This document shows, in pieces, positions 13,753-28,700 of a DNA stretch of 64,000 nt (the first letter of the stretch is position 1; every line of letters begins with the position of its first letter). Made by a program: the position numbers and the translations under genes. The notes under the pieces were generated by a model, which searched no databases, was not told the DNA's origin, and saw nothing but the letters and a program-made list of their open reading frames with translations. Source of the DNA: Brasenia schreberi (Eukaryota; Streptophyta; Magnoliopsida; Nymphaeales; Cabombaceae). Where the stretch lies: positions 7,701,501-7,765,500 of the forward strand of contig JAYKKT010000080.1 of NCBI GenBank assembly GCA_036023115.1, read 5' to 3'.

Positions 13753-16700
13753 GAAATGAAACATGTGCACGATTGCACACATGCATGTGTGAATGCACAC
13801 ATGAGAGCTTATAGACAGTTCCCTGTCTCTCTTTGTATGTGCACGCACACATACAAAGAGAGACAGGGAACTATATGTATATATAGCATCTGCAGTTTTT
13901 CTTGATTCAGTGGTATACAAATGAATAAATTTGTTGGCACCAAGTACGACTATAACATGTTAAAGTTCATCATATGTTGGTTTTATGAAGTGTGTGGGTT
14001 GTACCTTTTACTTATTTTATAATATTTCTATATATAATGTTTTTATTTGGTATTTGTCATTTTTTTAGCTTTTTAGTCCATTTTCCAGGTTTTTAGCTGA
14101 TAAAATAATAGAATATTTTTCAAACTGCTTAAACTTCTCCAGTTAGCAGATCATATTTTGTTTAAATAAAGCAAGTTGATATGACAGTCTGCAAAATTAA
14201 TATTTTCTCTGCTATTACACTGTTGTTGTCATTATTCTAACTATGTGCTTTTGATATTTTGAAGTAAGCGTGCTTATTATAACAATGTTCTTCATTTATT
14301 AAGATCAGTGACTTTTAACCGTTTCTCCCTCTTGACTAACAACACACTGGCCATTTTTTGGTGCATGTACCAGAAACGGATGCAGGTAGCTTTAACAACA
14401 CTGTAGCTGATCAACAGGTGACTTATGAATTCTTGAAAGTTGGATAACTTTTTGTGGATATGTATGTTATATTAGTTATGTGAACCTCACGTAGCTGCAA
14501 TTAGTGGTAATCTAAGGGTTAATTAATAATTATAATTCACCATACATAAATCTCCCTTGAATTTTTTATCGTCAACTAGTAAATTCTGTGCAGTTCACAT
14601 TTATTTTTTGAAGAACTAGTCTGTATTGATGAATCTGAAGGACATAATGACTTTTACATGTCTATCTGGTTCTAGAAGAATTTTGCATAAATGACACACA
14701 TTGCATTCCCCAAAAGGAAAGTTTTAAATACCTAGGGTCAATTTTTCAAAGTGATGGAAGAATTGATGGAGATGTTACACATAGAATTAATGCTGGTTGG
14801 TTAAAATGGAGAGGAGCATCAGGTATTCTTTGTGACAAGAAGATACCATTAAAATTAAAAGGTAAATATTATTAGAGCAGCAGCTAGGCCTGCCATGTTT
14901 TATGGTTCTGAGTGTTGGGCAGTTAATCATCAACATGTACAAAAGATGTCTGTGACAGAAATGAAGATGTTGAGATGGATGAGTGGTCATACAAGAAAAG
15001 ACCGTATACATAATGAGGTTATTAGAAACAAATTAGGAGTGGCACCAATAGAGGATAAAATGAGAGAACATCGTTTAAGATGGTTTGGACATATAGAAAG
15101 AAGATCAAAAGAAGAACCTGTAAGAAAGTTAGAAAACCTAAATTTGGAAAGTATTAAAAGAGGTAGAGGACGACCACAAAAGTGTTGGAAAGAAACAATA
15201 AAGAATGATCTAGCTTATTGGGAGTTAACTGCTAACATGGCACACGATAGAGATCTGTGGAAACAAAAAATCCATGTAGCCGACCCCGTCTAGTATGGGA
15301 AAAGGCTTAGTTGTTGTTGTTTTTTTGTTTGTTGATGCTTCTTGGCATGGTACAAGTGGAAAGGCCTTGTCATAGAGTTATGGCCTGGTACTGTATTTTA
15401 CTCTTCTTGAAGTTTGACATACCATATGTCCTTAACTTGGCAGTACGTTAGGTTACTAGGTCTGATTCAAGAAGCAGAAAATCGATCATGAGGAAGTGAG
15501 TCTATACTTCTCAAGTGCTGAATAAGTTTGCAGAATAGAATATCATCAAAGAGAAGTTTATTTGGGTGCCCTACATTACTAGCATGACTGAGATGAAGTA
15601 GCCTTCGTTTCTATGTAATATTTTAGAACAAGAATCTGTAATAAATGCCTTGATGCATTTGTTAACAAAACTAGTTAGAGAATTGTCTTGTTACTTTGGC
15701 ACATGTTGTCTTTATCTTCTATGTAGTGTCTTAGAACAATAATTTGTTATAACTATCTTCACTCAATCGTTAAAACACTTAGTAAAGAGGTGTCGCGGAT
15801 TAGCATTGAATTGTTTAGGATTAGCATTGCATTGTTTGTCATGGCTTTTTATCATTCTAGATAGAGCTTATTTCCAGGAGATGTTTTTTGGTCAAACTCT
15901 CTACTTACTGTGAAGGGCTTAGTCAAGATACTTCTTCAACTCAGGAATGACAGAGGTAAACCATGCAGAAGATGAAAAGATGCTATTAGATATGATTGGC
16001 ATTTTCAGTGAGGGAAACTTTAGCCACTACCGCCTTATGATCTTGGCTCCTGGGATATAGGTGTCATTGCTTGGAAGAACTTTGCATCCCCAAGTGCAAG
16101 AAATAGATAAAGGTGTTGGCTACAAAATCTAGGCCACATATGAAATGGCACTCACTCATTCCTGTATCCTGTAACAAGAAGAAGGCAGAATATGGCTCTA
16201 ACCTTGGGGTCACATCTCACAATAATGCTCTCATTGCTTGAATTGTAAAACATGGAAGTTATTGAAAAGTCACAAGAAAGTATACGAGGACAGTTTCCCA
16301 TTGCTTGAACAACAATATGCTGATTGGCCTCTACTATGTCATGCTTTAGGAGCTGTGGATACCACACATCATGATTATGGGCTGTTGCGATGAAATTCTG
16401 CATCTAGATACCATAAGCTGCATGTGAACAAGTGTTTTTCAACCAACTACTGCTTCATGACTTTAGATGTTCTAGATACCATTGGCTGCATCTGGAGAAA
16501 AATTTCCTGTCCTTAGAGCATGATACAGGCATGGATATAAACCCATTCTGTTGGTTACGCCATAGAATAGCTCTCCTGTTACATGAATTATTTAAGAGAG
16601 CTAATTACTTTTTCTGGTTTTATTGTTGGTTTTATATACAACTTTCCTTGTTCATGTTAGTGATGTGAACTATGCTCATTTTATGATTTTTTCCCATTCA

Positions 16701-19700
16701 TTCTTCTTATGGAAACAGTTTATTGCTGTTTGAACATCCTCCACAAGCGGCATTGTTGCATCACTTGGTCTGAAGTCTATGCATGCTCTGACATCTAATT
16801 CTTCGCCTGTTTTTGTTTTCCAGGCAGTTCTGGAAACTGTTGCCCGGGTTACTCGTGACAAACCCAAGAAAAATGACACCAAAGAAGAGAAGTAATAATC
16901 CATGATTTGGTCCTGCAAGTGTTTCATCCTTTTGTGAAGTTTCAAATATCTCGTCTTATTGATCAGAACAAGATCAATCTTTTCCAAAGTAGTACCTTCC
17001 TTTTTCACTGCTTGTGTAATTCTCCAGGGCATTTCAACTTCATGATGTTTTCAACTTAGATAATGAGAACGGAGTAGATGACACCCCGACATTAATAGAC
17101 AGAAAGGTTTCCTCTCTGAACTTTCTTGGATGCTTTCGAGAAGATTCTCTTACAAAAACCGTAATCCATGCTCTTGAAGTTGCTTTTGAAGTTCTTGTTA
17201 TGGTAACACTTGTTATGCAGGAAGCTACTTATACATTTCATTAATTATGTTTCAGGACAATGTATTTATCATATCAAACCCCAAGTCAAAGTATCCTGTA
17301 CTGCAATTAGACTTAAGGTGGGTGTCATGGGCTTCAGATGTCTGCACAGTAAATAGTCTGATGGTTGTCATGGTGTTGCCTTCTACTTACTATTTTCATG
17401 CAATGCATTTGCAGGTTGATTTCAGATTTGGTAGTTGTTATTGTGTCTGCAACATGTGGTGGAATTGTGTTTGCTTGTGGTGGGCAACCGGTCAGCACAT
17501 TGTCATTTTAACTTATTTTTGAATCGTCGGGGGCAATGTTTTCTGGGTTTATCATCCAAAATTCTATCATTATTGATTCAATTCTGTGGGTTTTGGCATA
17601 GCTCTTTAGGTGCTATTTTTTGGTACCTGAACAGTGAACACTCTATGAGATTGAAGAACTTAACTACTTTATCAAAATTTCAGGTCATTACTGGATATTT
17701 GCTGGCAGGATCTTTTATTGGTCCTGGAGGGCTGAACATTGTTAGCGAAATGGTACAAGTAGGTATCTATTGTTGGTTGATTTACCATTCACTTAAAGCC
17801 ATTTTCAAAATCAAATTGAATTAGTTTGTCTTTAAATGCATAGAACTGAAGATATAAGAGAATATCTCGCTGGTTTGGGTATGTTCATGTGAATATTCAC
17901 CTTAGAAGCGTATGCACTGTAATAGTTGTTACATTGACATCCATTATTTTGTTAAGTGCTTTAAACTTGTTTCCTTGTACTTATTTGCAGTTTATTGATT
18001 GCTTAGGAGTTCTCATTAGCTTGTAGGCAAAAGGCCAATTCAATCTGGTGAGGTGAATACTAATACAACAACAACAACTAAGCCTTTTCCCATACTAGAC
18101 GGGGTCGGCTACATGGATTCTTTGTTTCCACAGATCCCTATCTTGTGCCATGTTAGCAGTTAACTCCCAATAAGCTAGATCGTTCTTTATTGTTTCTTTC
18201 CAACACTTTTGTGGTCGTCCTCTACCTCTTTTAATACTTTCCAAATTTAGTTTTTCTAACCTTCTTACTGGTTCTTCTTTTGATCTTCTTTCTATATGTC
18301 CAAACCATCTTAAACAATGTTCTCTCATTTTATCCTCTATTGGTGCCACTCCTACTTTGTTTCTAATAACCTCATTATGTATACGGTCTTTTCTTGTATG
18401 ATCACTCATCCATCTCAACATCTTCATTTTTGTCACAGACATCTTTTGTATATGTTGATGATTAACTGCCCAACACTCAGAACCATAAAACATGGCAGGC
18501 CTAATTGCTGCTCTATAATATTTACCTTTTAATTTTAATGGTATCTTCTTATCACAAAGAATACCTGATGCTCCTCTCCATTTTAACCAACCAGCATTAA
18601 TTCTATGCGTAACTTCTCCATCAATTCTTCCATCACTCTCGAAAATTGACCCTAGGTATTTAAAACTTTCCTTCTCAGGAATGCAATATGTGCCTATTTT
18701 AATTTCTATGTCCTCTGAAGTAACCTAATGATCAAACTTACATTCCATATATTCTATCTTTGTTCTACTAAGTCGGAGGCCTTTGCTTTCTAATGTTTCT
18801 CTCCATAGTTCCAATTTTCTATTAACTTTTTCCTTAGACTCCACTAATACAATGTCATCTGCAAATAACATACACCAAGGTACTTCATCTTGAATATGTT
18901 TTGTTAACTCATCCATCACCATTATAAATAAGTATGGGCTTAAAGTTGATCCTTGATGTAACCCAATATTAACTTCAAAGAAGTCTGTCGTTCCTTCATG
19001 AGTCCTCACACATGTTTTTGCACCATCATACATGTCTCTTATAAGGTTAATATATGTCAATGGGATACCTCTTTTTTCCAAAGTTCTCCAAAGAACCTCC
19101 CTCGGTACCCTATCATAAGCTTTTTCTAGATCAATAAATATCATGTGAAGGTCTTTCTTTTTTGCTCTAAAATGTTCCATAAGATGTCTCAAAAGGTGAA
19201 TCGCTTCAATAGTAGATTTGCCTGGCATGAATCCAAATTGGTTCTCTGTTGTACTTGATACTTGTCTTAACCTACGTTCGATAATTCTTTCCCATAATTT
19301 CATAGTATGACTCATTAACTTGATACCTCGATAATTCACACAATTTTGAATGTCTCCCTTGTTCTTATATATGGGTATAAGTGTACTTTCTCTCCATTCC
19401 TCGGGCATCTTTTGGTTTTTCCATATTTCATTAAATAGTCTTGTGAGGAGTTGGCTAAATCTCCTAAACTAATACTAACATCTTTATTTTCATTAAAAAG
19501 ATTATAAAAATAGTTTTTCCATCTATTTCTTATATCATCATTTGCCACTAGAATTTTTTCATCATCGTCTTTTATGCATCTAACATAATTAAGATCTTTA
19601 GTTTTCTTATCTCTTGCATTGCCGGTCCCAAGCCCATGTAAGGGATCACCCTTGCATTGCCGGTCCCAAGCCCGGATAAAGGAGGAGGGTTGTGTTAGGC

Positions 19701-22700
19701 TTCCGACAGCCAGCGTAAAACTTCGTCGGATTTCTACAACATGGATTACAAAAATTATGAGCATTGCTTTGGGGCGTCCCCGCCTAGCGACGTGCTGCAG
19801 AGCCCGAATGCAGTAAGAAGTAAGCAAGGGCCACTACATTTTCGCCCGAATGTAGTGAATCAATTACAGAAAAGGTTCCCATATCATGGACGGGTGTGGG
19901 TAAAGAAGTTAGTCCTGCTACATTGCCGCCCGAATGTAGTGAAAAATTTTCAGAGAGGGTCTCCGCATTTTGATTATGGACGGATGCAGGGGGTAAGGAA
20001 GCTAGTCCTAGATAATAAGATTCGTATTGGTTCTTGAAATATCGGAACATTATCCGGTAAGCTAATGGAGGTGGTAGATACTATGATTCGGAGAAAGATT
20101 CATATTCTATGTTTACAAGAGACAAAATGGGTTGAAGAAAAAGCAAAGGAGATAGAGGATACAGGTTTTAAATTATGATACTCAGTTAAAGAAAAGGCTC
20201 GAAACGGAGTTGGTATTATCATAAATAAAGATTTAAAGGAGAGTGTAGTAGACATACAACAATGTGGTGACCGAATCATGACGTTGAAATTAGTGTTAGG
20301 AGCAGAGGTTTTGAATATGGTTTGTGCTTACGCACCCCAAGTAGGATTAGAAGATAGTATAAAGACAGTTTTTTGGAAAGAGTTAGATAAGGTGTTTCAA
20401 AAGATTCTATAAAGGGAGATGATTTGTTTAGGAGGAGATTTAAATGGACATGTCGGTAAAGAGGCATTAGGATATCAAGGGATTCATGGAAACTTTGGTT
20501 TTGGGGATATAAACGAGGAAGGTAGGGAGATTTTAAATTTTGCTATGTCATTTGATCTCTTTATAGTCAATACATATTGATCATTGCAAAGAATTTTGAT
20601 TATTGTACTTTAGTATTAAAAAAATAGTAAAAATATATAAATATAAATATAAATATAAAGTAAAAAAAATATGAAAATTTTGATAATTGCAAAGAATTCA
20701 TATAATGTAAAGTTTAGTACATATTGATCATTTACCATTGAAAAATTGAAAACAAATTACATATTTTGAAGCAAAAAATGAAATACATTTACATTTACAT
20801 TTACATATTATAATCAGGATCATCAACTAAATAATCTTCCTTCTCCTTGCTGAAGATCCTCACCACCTTCTGCTTCAAAATCAAAATCTTCATCTCCTTG
20901 ATAATGTTGTTGCGCTCCTTCCAAATTAATCCATGCAATGTCTTCTTCATTTAGGAGGGCGTTTTCTTCATTATCTTTCATAATCCACTCTTCTAATATA
21001 TCAAAATTATCCAAACTTATTGGATCAAATTGGCTTTCTTCTCTATTTACCTTTTTTAATTGTCTACTAGAAAAAAGTTAAGTAATTAGTAAATAACATT
21101 AATAATTGAAGTCAAACAATATATTGAATTGAATCTTTAAGTACTAAACTACTAACTAATACAAGATTACCTTTCGTGAAGCCGCATGTTACAATAAATG
21201 AAAACTAAGTCATTGAGCCACTTATGTTCGAACCTGTTGCGCTTTTTTGTATGGATGTGTTCAAAGAAACTTCAATTCCTTTGACAACCCGTTGCACTAT
21301 AGGTTTGACTCAAAACTCTTACTGCAAAATCTCTAAGGTTTGGACAATCAATTCCAAACTTATTCCACCAAACATCTGTAGAAAAAGGCAAATATTAAGG
21401 ACTTAATCCATAATAATATAAGATTTAAGAAACTTAAATATAAAGATAAACAATTTACCTGGACGTATATCAGTGCGGTTACGAATTGCTATACTTAAAC
21501 TCATTAAGTGAAGAGCATTATCATACAACAACAACAACAACTAAGCCTTTTCCCATACTAGACGGGGTCGGCTACATGGATTCTTTGTTTCCACAGATCT
21601 CTATCGTGTGCCATGTTAGCAGTTAACTCCCAATAAGCTAGATCATTCTTTATTGTTTCTTTCCAACACTTTTGTGGTCGTCCTCTACCTCTTTTAATAC
21701 TTTCCAAATTTAGTTTTTCTAACCTTCTTACAGGTTCTTCTTTTGATCTTCTTTCTATATGTCCAAACCATCTTAAACGATGTTCTCTCATTTTATCCTC
21801 TATTGGAGCCACTCCTAATTTGTTTCTAATAACCTCATTATGTATACGGTCTTTTCTTGTATGACCACTCATCCATCTCAACATCTTCATTTCTGTCACA
21901 GACATCTTTTGTACATGTTGATGATTAACTGCCCAACACTCAGAACCATAAAACATGGCAGGCCTAACTGCTGCTCTATAATATTTACCTTTTAATTTTA
22001 ATGGTATCTTCTTATCACAAAGAATACCTGATGCTCCTCTCCATTTTAACCAACCAGCATTAATTCTATGTGTAACATCTCCATCAACTCTTCCATCACT
22101 TTGAAAAATTGACCCTAGGTATTTAAAACTTTCCTTTTGGGGAATGCAATGTGTGCCAATTTTAATTTCTATGTCCTCTGAAGTAGCCAAATGATCAAAC
22201 TTACATTCCATATATTCTATCTTTGTTCTACTAAGTCGGAGGCCTTTGTTTTCTAATGTTTCTCTCCATAGTTCCAATTTTCTATTAACTTTTTCCTTAG
22301 ACTCCTCCACTAATACAATGTCATCTGCAAATAACATACACCAAGGTACTTCATCTTGAATATGTTTTGTTAACTCATCCATCACCATTATAAATAAGTA
22401 TGGACTTAAAGTTGATCCTTGATGTAACCCAATATTAACTTCAAAGAAGTCTGTCGTTCCTTCATGAGTCCTCACACATGTTTTTGCACCATCATACATG
22501 TCTCTTATAAGGTTAATATATGTCAACGGGATACCTCTTTTTTCCAAAGTTCTCCAAAGAACCACCCTCGGTACTCTATCATAAGCTTTTTCTAGATCAA
22601 TAAATATCATGAAAGAGCATTATCATAGATCTCCATATTTCAATATATAGCATTTGCTCTACTCTCATCAGAGACTAATCTGTCTATACAATCAATAATG

Positions 22701-25700
22701 TCTCGATTAACCTCACCGTTCCTTTTGAAGCTTGTTGAGTACTTGAATGTTGGGTTTAGATAATATGTTGTTGCATGAATAGGCTGATGCAATTGTTTAT
22801 TTCATCTATTATCTATAATTTTCCATACGAGCACATAATCTCTCTTTTTTCCATTAAAATTATTTCTAGTGGCTTCTTTTGCCCTATCCATGGCTTCATA
22901 AAGGTAGCCCATAAATGGTTTCTCCTCGCTATCCGCCAATCTCAAAACCTTCACTAAGGGACATGTAATCCTCAACAGTCTAACACATGTATTCCAAAAT
23001 GTACTCCTAAAGACTGTCTTTGAAATCTCATTAGCTTTCTATTTCTTCTATTTTGAGGCAACTCTGCAATTTATTGCCACTCATCTGAGGAGAACATTCT
23101 CTTCGAGGCTTGCTTCTGTCTTACAATACTCTGAACATATAAGAAATTAGTTGCAAACCGAGTTGTGGTTGAATGAAGAAGCTCTGCACCATTTGTATAT
23201 CTCCTCATCATACACAATACAAAGGCATGATTGTAGATAAATTTGGTGATATATTGGCAACACTCAGTTGTTGCCTTTATCTCATCCATCTCACCAATAT
23301 CCTCAAGGATGAGATCTAAACAATGGGTTGTGCATGATGTCCAATAGAAAGTCCCTTAAGTATCTGCTAACTCCTTCCTGGTTGCTTTATAGTTAATTGT
23401 ATTATCTGTAATGAATTGGACTACATTCTCTAGCCCAACCTCGTATATCACCTTATCAAACTCTTGTCTTAGGATCTCTGCAGTGTGCCTCTCCTCTGAC
23501 ATGTCTAGAAATCTCAAAAACATAAGTCATTTAGGATATTAGAAAAGAAAGTTTAACAAGGTCCTTCCTCGCCTATTCGTCCTTCCGTCTGCCATGATAG
23601 TGCATCATGTCTTCTTCCATGACTCTCTCAAAGTCGAACAATATTCTTGCACTTCAGAGGGCATCTTGTATCTAATATCTTTTCTCTCAACTTCTGATAA
23701 GAGGGCATCTTGTATTGAAAATGAAAATTGTTTGTTGCATTAAATGGAATGCATGCATAATAAAACCATCTGCACACTGCAAGGTCTGCCTGATCATGAA
23801 GTTGTTCTGAAGCCACAATAACACTAATTCTAGGTTGAGGACCAGGTGTAGTGTTAGGAGGAAAAAATGAATGTATGCTAGAAACAACTCTTCCTTTTCG
23901 GCTTCATCTTCTACCACTTCCACTTGCAAAATCTTGAGCAACTCTCTTTTCCCTGTTTGATGGTCGAGAACTACTACTACCAATCTTTGTTCTAATATCT
24001 GAATGAAAATGAATACTATCAGTCAATCCAATAACATCATTATCATCTTCCTTAAACATCCCTAAATCATCCTTTTATTATCTCCTCTCATGTATGCTCT
24101 CAATCATTTGAAAACATTGTCATTTAATGCCTTCTAACAAACTTCTAACTTTGCCCGTGGAAGGAGCAACTTCTTTTCTAGTCCCTGCAAGGTGGTGTTT
24201 CAATCATGAAATTTCACCACTAACCATCTTCTCACAAAACAAACATCTGATCTTTAATCTGGAACCCTCAACTGTTATAACCTATTCTATGCCGAATCAT
24301 CATACCATGATTGAGAGTCTCTAACACCCCTTCCTGTCATCTCAATTGAGCATTTCAATTCAATTAAAAACCTGAAAATAAAAGCACTTCATAAATCCCC
24401 AATCTTCACGTAACACTCAAATAGTGTCTCCCACTTCATGAATGCAATAAAAATCATATCCACGCACTTAATAACTTCATATTTTGTCATTCAAAAAAAG
24501 AAAAATGTAAATAACACTAAAAACCAACAAATATAAAGAAAAAAATTCCAAAAAAACACTCAAAATATGCCATAATTCGAGTTAGGAGGCTTGCACGAAC
24601 ACCGTAGTATACTTTTTTGAGAGCCTTGAACACCAAGGAGGGGGAAAACTACTAGAGGAAGACTTGAGCAGCTGTGAAAAAACCTCAGAAACCAGCAAAA
24701 AAATCGGCCAGAGAACTTTTATAGGGGTTACTGGGCGTATCATGCGATACAACACGATAACCTTTATCTTTTGATAGAGTTTATCGTATCGTATCGTGGT
24801 TTCCCACAATATGGCTAACACTGGCTATAACAATAGTTTTCACATTTTTATATTCTAATAAAATACTGTGCAAAAGATCAAATACCTTTCTTTTTTAAAA
24901 TTCATTTTTCCTTTATTTTGCACATTCTTTACATTGTATCATAGTGAAATAAGCTAATTCGTCCCATAATCCTCTTAATTCTATGTAATACTCAATGATA
25001 GATTTTTTACCTTGCTTGTACTTTTGAATTTTATTGAGGGGTTCATACTCCTTTACAATCGTGAATAAGCTTTCCTTACAGCCTCCCAAATTTCATAGGT
25101 TGTTTCTAAATATAAAAAGAAACACCCTACATTTGACATAATCGAGTTTATCGAGCACGCAGCTACTAGGGCATCTTATCTTTCCCATTTAGGGTAGTCT
25201 AGACTCCCTAAATATGGTTTTTCACAGTGACCAGTGAGATACTCGCTCTTTCCCTTTGCCCTAACACCAAGTATAATAGATCTAGACCATTTCAGGTAAC
25301 TTTTGTTATTGAGCTTGATGTTGGTAATAACAAAGGAGTCGTTCCTATCTGATTGTGCCACTCGGTCTGCCATTATCATATTCTCTATGTGTTTTTTCAG
25401 AGATTAGGTTTTTTAGATCAGACTTTTGTAGATAGTCCCTTAAGAGATGAAAGCAGAATGCTAATCGACTGGCTGTACTTTTCCTTTCTCGTTGTCTGAT
25501 GAGATCTGGCCATGCGATTTTCTTCTTCGCTTCAATTTATATCATGTTGATTGAATTGGATGCGAAAATAATTAAAAACTTTATTGAAATGATAAGGAAG
25601 ATTTACAAATTTGGGTGCGACCCTTCTATGGGTGTCGGTTGCTCCTTTTATGTTTCTCTCCTTTCTTATCTGTACTAACCCCAATCACTAACAACCTACT

Positions 25701-28700
25701 TAAGTATCAAATATTTTAACTTGGAAGACTAAACTACCATTACTTAGTTATTACAATAATATAACACAAAGCATGGTATTTTCGTCATTCTTTCACAATA
25801 ATAATATGATATTGGCCCTTTATGTGAAATTTTTGTACCAGCCTATATGGTGCAACAAAGGCCATATCAGCTGTGTAGGCATATTGGACTTATAGTGTGG
25901 CTGATATGGGGTGCATGGAACGGAGATCTGATTTAGATAAACTTTTATTTCTTCTCCTCATTTGGGCACACATGGGGAAGATTTGTCTGGACTCCTTGAA
26001 GTACTTTTGGACTTTTGGTGGTGCTTCAAACATTTTAAGTTTTGTGAACCTGATGTATGATATCATGTTATAACCGATTGTTCAACTTTTTAGGTTACAC
26101 TTCAATTGCTTATTACTATTGAACTCATTAATTTGTTCCAGGTTTTATCTTGATTGTTAGTTAGATAATGTTAGTACTTTGTTGTGTATGCATGGATTGA
26201 TTATTATTAGCTTGTTACACTCTTATTGATTCAATTATATTATTATGCAATAGTCATGCTTTTCTCACTTATATTGATTATTAACATTCTTTTGGCTTTT
26301 CTAATTTTATTATGATTTTAGGATCTTTTTATTTTTTATTTTTTATTTTAAAGGGTTGTGTTAGGCTTCCGACAGCCAGCGTAAAACTTCGTCGGATTTT
26401 TACAACATGGATTACAAAAATTATGAGCATTGCTTTGGGGCGTCCCCGCCTAGCGACGTGCTGCAGAGCCCGAATGCAGTAAGAAGTAAGCAAGGGCCAC
26501 TACATTTTCGCCCGAATGTAGTGAATCAATTGCAGAGAGGGTTCCCACATCATGGACGGGTGTGGGTAAAGAAGTTAGTCCTGCTACATTGCCGCCCGAA
26601 TGTAGTGAAAAATTTTCAGAGAGGGTCTCCGCATTTTGATTATGGACGGATGTGGGGGGTAAGGAAGCTAGTCCTAGATAATAAGATTCGTATTGGTTCT
26701 TGGAATATCGGAACATTATCGGGTAAGCTAATGGAGGTGGTAGATACTATGATTCGGAGAAAGATTCATATTCTATGTTTACAAGAGACAAAATGGGTTG
26801 GAGAAAAAGCAAAGGAGATAGAGGATACAGGTTTTAAATTATGGTACTCAGGTAAAGAAAAGGCTCGAAACGGAGTTGGTATTATCATAAATAAAGATTT
26901 AAAGGAGAGTGTAGTAGACATACAACGATATGGTGACCGAATCATGACGTTGAAATTAGTGTTAGGAGCAGAGGTTTTGAATATAGTTTGTGCTTACGCA
27001 CCCCAAGTAGGACTAGAAGATAGTATAAAGACAGTTTTTTGGGAAGAGTTAGATAAGGTATTTCAAAAGATTCCTCAAAGGGAGATGATTTGTTTAGGAG
27101 GAGATTTAAATGGACATGTCGGTAAAGAGGCATTAGGATATCAAGGGATCCATGGAAACTTTGGTTTTGGGGATACAAACGAGCAAGGTAGGGAGATTTT
27201 AAATTTTGCTATGTCATTTGATCTCTTTATAGTCAATACAACCTTCAAAAAACGAGATGAACATTTAATTACTTATAAGAGTGGCTTATCACAAACACAA
27301 ATTGATTACTTTATTTGTAGAAAGAAAGATAGAGCGTGTTGTAAAGATTGTATGGATTTACAAATAAAAAAATGGACAAAGAAGAAAAGAGTGCATCGAG
27401 CGATTCGGACGTGGAACCTCAAAAGCGAGAAAGAAGATATATTTAAACAGAAAGTCCTTCAAGGAGATGTTTGGAATTATGTTGGCACACCCTGTGATAT
27501 ATGGAACAATATGGCTATACATATTAGGAAAGTGACGAAAGATGTGTTAGGGGTATCTAAGGGAGGTGTACCGGTACAAAAAGAAGCTTGGTGGTGGAGT
27601 GAAGTAGTACAAAATAAAATCAAGGCAAAGAGGGCATGTTACAAATTACATTATGCTAAGAAAACTAGTGAAACTTTAGAAGCTTATAAGAAAGCAAAGA
27701 AGGAAGCGAAAAAGGCTGTTAGTGAAGCAAAAGCTAAGATTTGGGATGACTTATATAAAAAACTCAAGTCAAAAGAGGGTGAAAGAGATATTTTTAGGAT
27801 AGCTAGGGCTAGAGATAAGAAAACTAAAGATCTTAATTATGTTAGATGCATAAAAGACGAGGATGAAAAAATTCTAGTGGCAAATGATGATATAAGAAAT
27901 AGATGGAAAAACTATTTTTATAATCTTTTTAATGAAAATAAAGATGTTAGTATTAGTTTAGGAGATTTAGCCAAGTCAGAAAAGTATATAAACCATAATT
28001 TCTACCGACGTATTCAAAAGAATGAAGTCAAAGAGGCTCTTAAACATATGAAGAGTGATAAATCGGTAGGACCAGATAATATTCCTATAGAAGTTTGGAA
28101 AATACTAGGAGAAATAGGAATCACTTGGCTCACAAGACTATTTAATGAAATATGGAAAAACCAAAAGATGCCCGAGGAATGGAGAGCAAGTACACTTATA
28201 CCCATATATAAGAACAAGGGAGACATTCAAAATTGTGCAAATTATCGAGGTATCAAGTTAATGAGTCAGTTAAGACAAGTATCAAGTACAACAGAGAACC
28301 AATTTGGATTCATGCCAGGCAGATCTACTATTGAAGCGATTCACCTTTTGAGACGTCTTATGGAACATTTTAGAGCAAAAAAGAAAGACCTTCACATGAT
28401 ATTTATTGATCTAGAAAAAGCTTATGATAGGGTACCGAGGGAGGTTCTTTGGAGAACTTTGGAAAAAAGAGGTATCCCATTGACATATATTAACCTTATA
28501 AGAGACATGTATGATGGTGCAAAAACATGAGTGAGGACTCATGAAGGAACGACAGATTTCTTTAAAGTTAATATTGGGTTACATCAAGGATCAACTTTAA
28601 GTCCATACTTATTTATAATGGTGATGGATGAGTTAACAAAACATATTCAAGATGAAGTACCTTGGTGTATGTTATTTGCAGATGACATTGTATTAGTGGA

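Noticed and set aside
13544..13920. Minus-strand ORFs with long Ile-Tyr runs
   Set aside because: They are translations of the (AT)n microsatellite, not genes.
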